Source: Clostridiales bacterium (GTDB taxonomy: Bacteria; Bacillota; Clostridia; Christensenellales; Borkfalkiaceae). Taken from it: DNA of 7,547 nt. The stretch spans positions 1 through 7,547 of the forward strand of contig JAJWOJ010000087.1 in the NCBI GenBank assembly GCA_021635425.1, read 5' to 3'. Under the pieces are notes generated by a model. It saw nothing but the letters and a program-made list of their open reading frames with translations, searched no databases and was not told the DNA's origin. Below, piece by piece: positions 4,989 through 7,547 of the stretch. The translations under genes were made by a program, and so were the position numbers. How positions within the stretch are numbered: position 1 is the stretch's first letter; the number at the start of each line of letters is the position of its first letter.

Positions 4989-6953
4989 ATGGAAAAAAGG
5001 AAATTTGTATTACACTCCGAATATAAACCTACGGGCGATCAGCCCGAGGCGATAAAAAGCCTTACCGAGGGGATAGAAGACGGTTTGAGAGCGCAGGTTC
5101 TCGTCGGCGTTACGGGAAGCGGTAAAACGTTCACCATGGCGAACGTAATTCAGAACGTTCAACGCCCGACGCTCGTCATCGCGCACAACAAAACCCTCGC
5201 CGCACAGCTTTGCAACGAGTTAAGAGAGTTTTTCCCCGAAAACAGAGTTGAATATTTTGTTTCCTACTACGATTATTATCAGCCCGAATCGTATATTCCT
5301 TCAACGGACACTTATATAGAAAAAGACCTTTCCATAAACGATGAAATAGATAAACTTCGCCACAGCGCGACGTGCAGTTTAGCCGAGCGTAACGACGTTA
5401 TCGTCGTAGCCTCGGTTTCCTGTATTTACGGTTTGGGTGCGCCCGAAGAATATTTCGCGCTCGCAATCTCCATAAGAGAGGGCGACACTCTCGACAGAGA
5501 CGAACTCATGCGTAAACTCGTTTCCCGTCAATACGAAAGAAAGGATATAGATTTTACAAGAGCTTCTTTCCGCGTCCGCGGCGACGTCGTGGAGATTTTT
5601 CCCGCGTCGAACGATTCGATATATATAAGAGTGGAATTTTTCGGCGACGAAGTGGAAAAAATAAGCGAATGCGATTTCGTTACGGGTAAACCGATAAACA
5701 GATTATCGCACGTGGCGATTTTCCCCGCAAGCCATTATGCCGTGGGGGATGAAAAAATAGAGACCTCTCTTAAACGCATAGAATCGGATATGCGGGAAGA
5801 AGTTGAGGCGTTGAAAAAACAGGATAAGCTTCTGGAAGCTCAGAGGTTGTTGCAGAGAACGAGTTACGACCTTGAGATGATACGGGAAATAGGTTATTGC
5901 AGCGGCGTTGAAAACTACAGCCGTTATTTCGACGGCAGAAAACCCGGCGATCCTCCGTTCACGCTTTTAGATTATTTCCCCAAAGATTTTATAACGTTTA
6001 TCGACGAAAGCCATATGACCGTGCCTCAGATAAGGGCGATGTATAACGGCGACAGGTCGAGAAAACAAAATCTCGTCGATTTCGGTTTCAGGTTGAAATC
6101 GGCTTACGATAACCGTCCGCTTACGTTTAAAGAATTCGACGAGAGGGTGGGGCAGATTGTTTTCATTTCCGCAACCCCCGCGGATTACGAGCTTTCGATA
6201 TCCGACAACAATGCCGAACAGGTTATCCGCCCGACGGGGCTTCTGGACCCTGTCGTGGAAGTCCGCCCGACGAAAGGACAGATCGACGATTTGCAAAGCG
6301 AGATAAACAGAGTGGTTTCCGAAAAGGGAAGAGTGCTTATAACGACGCTCACGAAGAAAATGGCGGAAAGCCTTACCGACTATCTGAAGGAACAATCGGT
6401 TAAAGTGAGGTATATGCACAGCGACGTGGATACTCTTGAACGAATCGACATAATTCAGGAGCTTCGCCGCGGAGATATAGACGTGCTTGTGGGTATTAAC
6501 CTTTTGAGAGAGGGACTTGATCTCCCCGAGGTTAAGCTCGTCGCGATACTCGACGCCGATAAAGAAGGTTTTTTAAGAAGCGACACCGCGCTTATTCAGA
6601 CAATCGGCAGAACGGCGAGAAATGCCGAAGGTAAAGTTATAATGTATGCCGACAATATCACCGATTCAATGCGCAGAGCTATGGACGAAACGGCGAGAAG
6701 AAGGAAAATACAGCAGGAATATAACGAAAAACACGGGATAACGCCTAAAACGATAATCAAAAAAATCGCAAACACACTCGAAATTTCAAAGAAAGTCGAT
6801 CCGACGAAAGAGATTGCGGCAAAGGATATCCCGGAAGAAATCGAAAAACTTCAGGCGGTAATGAAAATCGCTTCGAAAAATCTCGATTTCGAAAAATGCA
6901 TAGAGCTAAGAGACACGATAGCGAAATTAAAACAGAAGATGAGGGGAAGATGA
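4989..6953 (+). CDS. uvrB: UvrABC excinuclease subunit B
   Basis: Complete 654-residue UvrB, the damage-verification helicase-like subunit of nucleotide excision repair. It is loaded by UvrA, clamps the lesion strand and recruits UvrC. Visible in order: the YKPTGDQPEAI N-terminus, Walker A GVTGSGKT (40-47), the aromatic beta-hairpin SYYDYYQPESY (92-102) that inserts between DNA strands, Walker B with Asp339-Glu340 in FIDESH, FISATP (392-397), GINLLREGLDLPE, the arginine motif QTIGRTAR (537-544), and the C-terminal UVR coiled coil (616-654) that contacts UvrC. Length is normal for the family and no key motif is missing. The ATG is 2 bases after the previous stop and has no Shine-Dalgarno, so translation should depend on coupling; the YKPTGDQP spacing confirms the start. 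No uvrA or uvrC is in view. The promoter near 3718-3746 and the LexA-like box would control it with the three genes before it. Confidence 0.99.
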   Translation: MEKRKFVLHSEYKPTGDQPEAIKSLTEGIEDGLRAQVLVGVTGSGKTFTMANVIQNVQRPTLVIAHNKTLAAQLCNELREFFPENRVEYFVSYYDYYQPESYIPSTDTYIEKDLSINDEIDKLRHSATCSLAERNDVIVVASVSCIYGLGAPEEYFALAISIREGDTLDRDELMRKLVSRQYERKDIDFTRASFRVRGDVVEIFPASNDSIYIRVEFFGDEVEKISECDFVTGKPINRLSHVAIFPASHYAVGDEKIETSLKRIESDMREEVEALKKQDKLLEAQRLLQRTSYDLEMIREIGYCSGVENYSRYFDGRKPGDPPFTLLDYFPKDFITFIDESHMTVPQIRAMYNGDRSRKQNLVDFGFRLKSAYDNRPLTFKEFDERVGQIVFISATPADYELSISDNNAEQVIRPTGLLDPVVEVRPTKGQIDDLQSEINRVVSEKGRVLITTLTKKMAESLTDYLKEQSVKVRYMHSDVDTLERIDIIQELRRGDIDVLVGINLLREGLDLPEVKLVAILDADKEGFLRSDTALIQTIGRTARNAEGKVIMYADNITDSMRRAMDETARRRKIQQEYNEKHGITPKTIIKKIANTLEISKKVDPTKEIAAKDIPEEIEKLQAVMKIASKNLDFEKCIELRDTIAKLKQKMRGR

Positions 6954-7547
6954 AAAAAGAGTTTTACAGAGAGTTGCCGAAAGGGTATAAAATCGATAAA
7001 ATCATAGACGCGAAATCGGCGAAATTCGGCATTATTATGAATATCGTCGCGATTGTTTTAATGGCAGGCGTTTACATTATAACGGATTTTATCGCCGCAG
7101 GGCGGCTTACGATTGTCGACGCGTTCGCGTTTGAAAATTATTTTTCGGATTTTTTTATTCCGCTTCTGATTTTCTGCTTTTCGAGTTTTGCCTATATCGT
7201 GCTTCACGAACTTACGCACGGAGCGGCATACAAACTGCTGACGCATGAAAAACTTACTTTCGGCTTGACGTGGAGCGCGGCTTATTGCGGCGTTCCGCAG
7301 TTGTATCTCGGTAAAAACATTGCGCTTATCGCGCTTTTATCTCCTTTCGTGCTGTTTTCGATAGTATTTATTGTCGGAATAGCGATTGCGGGAAACGGCA
7401 TTGCGGGGCTTATTTTAAAACTACTGTTCGCCGAACATTTCGGCGGATGCAGCGGCGACTTATACGATACTGTTTTACTCGTGTTCAAATATCGAAAAGG
7501 TTGCCTTGTAAACGACGACGGACCTAAACAAACGATTTACATAAAAG
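6950..7547 (+). CDS. DUF3267-like HExxH membrane protein (3' end beyond window)
   Basis: Open from ATG 6950, which overlaps the uvrB stop by 4 bases (ATGA), with GAGG at 6941-6944; it runs off the window after 199 codons. Hydrophobic helices lie at about residues 24-48, 65-86 and 122-145. The second ends in HELTHG (His86, Glu87, His90), a zincin-type HExxH motif at the membrane. A later EHFGGCSGDLYD stretch carries Asp170, a possible third zinc ligand. A Pro in the third helix (LLSPF) and a short soluble tail (NDDGPKQTIYIK) fit the DUF3267 putative membrane zincin family, which resembles site-2-type (M50) proteases. That family call and any peptidase activity are inferred from the motifs; no substrate is known. 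It is translationally tied to uvrB and may continue the operon. Other frames here hold only antisense shadows. Confidence 0.88.
   Translation, partial: MKKEFYRELPKGYKIDKIIDAKSAKFGIIMNIVAIVLMAGVYIITDFIAAGRLTIVDAFAFENYFSDFFIPLLIFCFSSFAYIVLHELTHGAAYKLLTHEKLTFGLTWSAAYCGVPQLYLGKNIALIALLSPFVLFSIVFIVGIAIAGNGIAGLILKLLFAEHFGGCSGDLYDTVLLVFKYRKGCLVNDDGPKQTIYIK

Noticed and set aside
5967..6419. Antisense open frame of 150 codons opposite uvrB
   Set aside because: It falls entirely within the well-conserved uvrB helicase region and has no recognisable features of its own.
7058..7488. Two antisense open frames near the right edge
   Set aside because: They are shadows of the + strand DUF3267-like gene, which starts with ATGA overlap to uvrB and carries HELTH and membrane helices.

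Overview
The window looks like chromosomal DNA from a Gram-positive bacterium of the Bacillota, most likely class Clostridia and possibly an uncultured gut lineage. The pointers are purine-rich Shine-Dalgarno sites, frequent AGA/AGG (Arg) and ATA (Ile) codons, a two-gene heterodimeric ABC exporter, DUF4190-like and DUF3267-like small membrane proteins, and a candidate Bacillus-type LexA box. The genus cannot be read from the sequence. All genes run on the + strand and are tightly packed; the only real intergenic gap is about 140 bases (3638-3780).

Left block (1-3677): the 3' part of one ABC exporter half-transporter gene and a complete second one, overlapping by 4 bases. The ATPase motifs show an asymmetric pair. 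The first subunit has Asp where the catalytic Glu should be but a good signature. The second has a good Walker B Glu but a deviant signature. Together they make one competent and one degenerate ATP site, as in TM287/288- or BmrCD-type multidrug exporters. A strong intrinsic terminator (10-bp perfect stem, T7) closes this unit.

Intergenic control region (3638-3780): after the terminator comes a good promoter (TTGTAA - 17 bp - TATACT with extended -10 TG), a LexA-box-like element immediately upstream of the -35, and four T7 tracts spaced 20, 19 and 20 bp.

Right block (3781-7547): an apparent operon of five genes with gaps of 11, 4 and 2 bases and then a 4-base overlap. It encodes a two-TM DUF4190-like protein with a perfect 36-bp internal tandem repeat, two small look-alike proteins (winged-helix-like N-terminus, single C-terminal TM), UvrB, and a DUF3267/HExxH membrane protein that runs off the window. 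Only uvrB has a firm function (nucleotide excision repair). If the LexA-like box is real, the small membrane proteins would be co-induced with UvrB during DNA damage. That operon context is the most interesting point in the window. No RNA genes, CRISPR arrays or mobile elements were seen.
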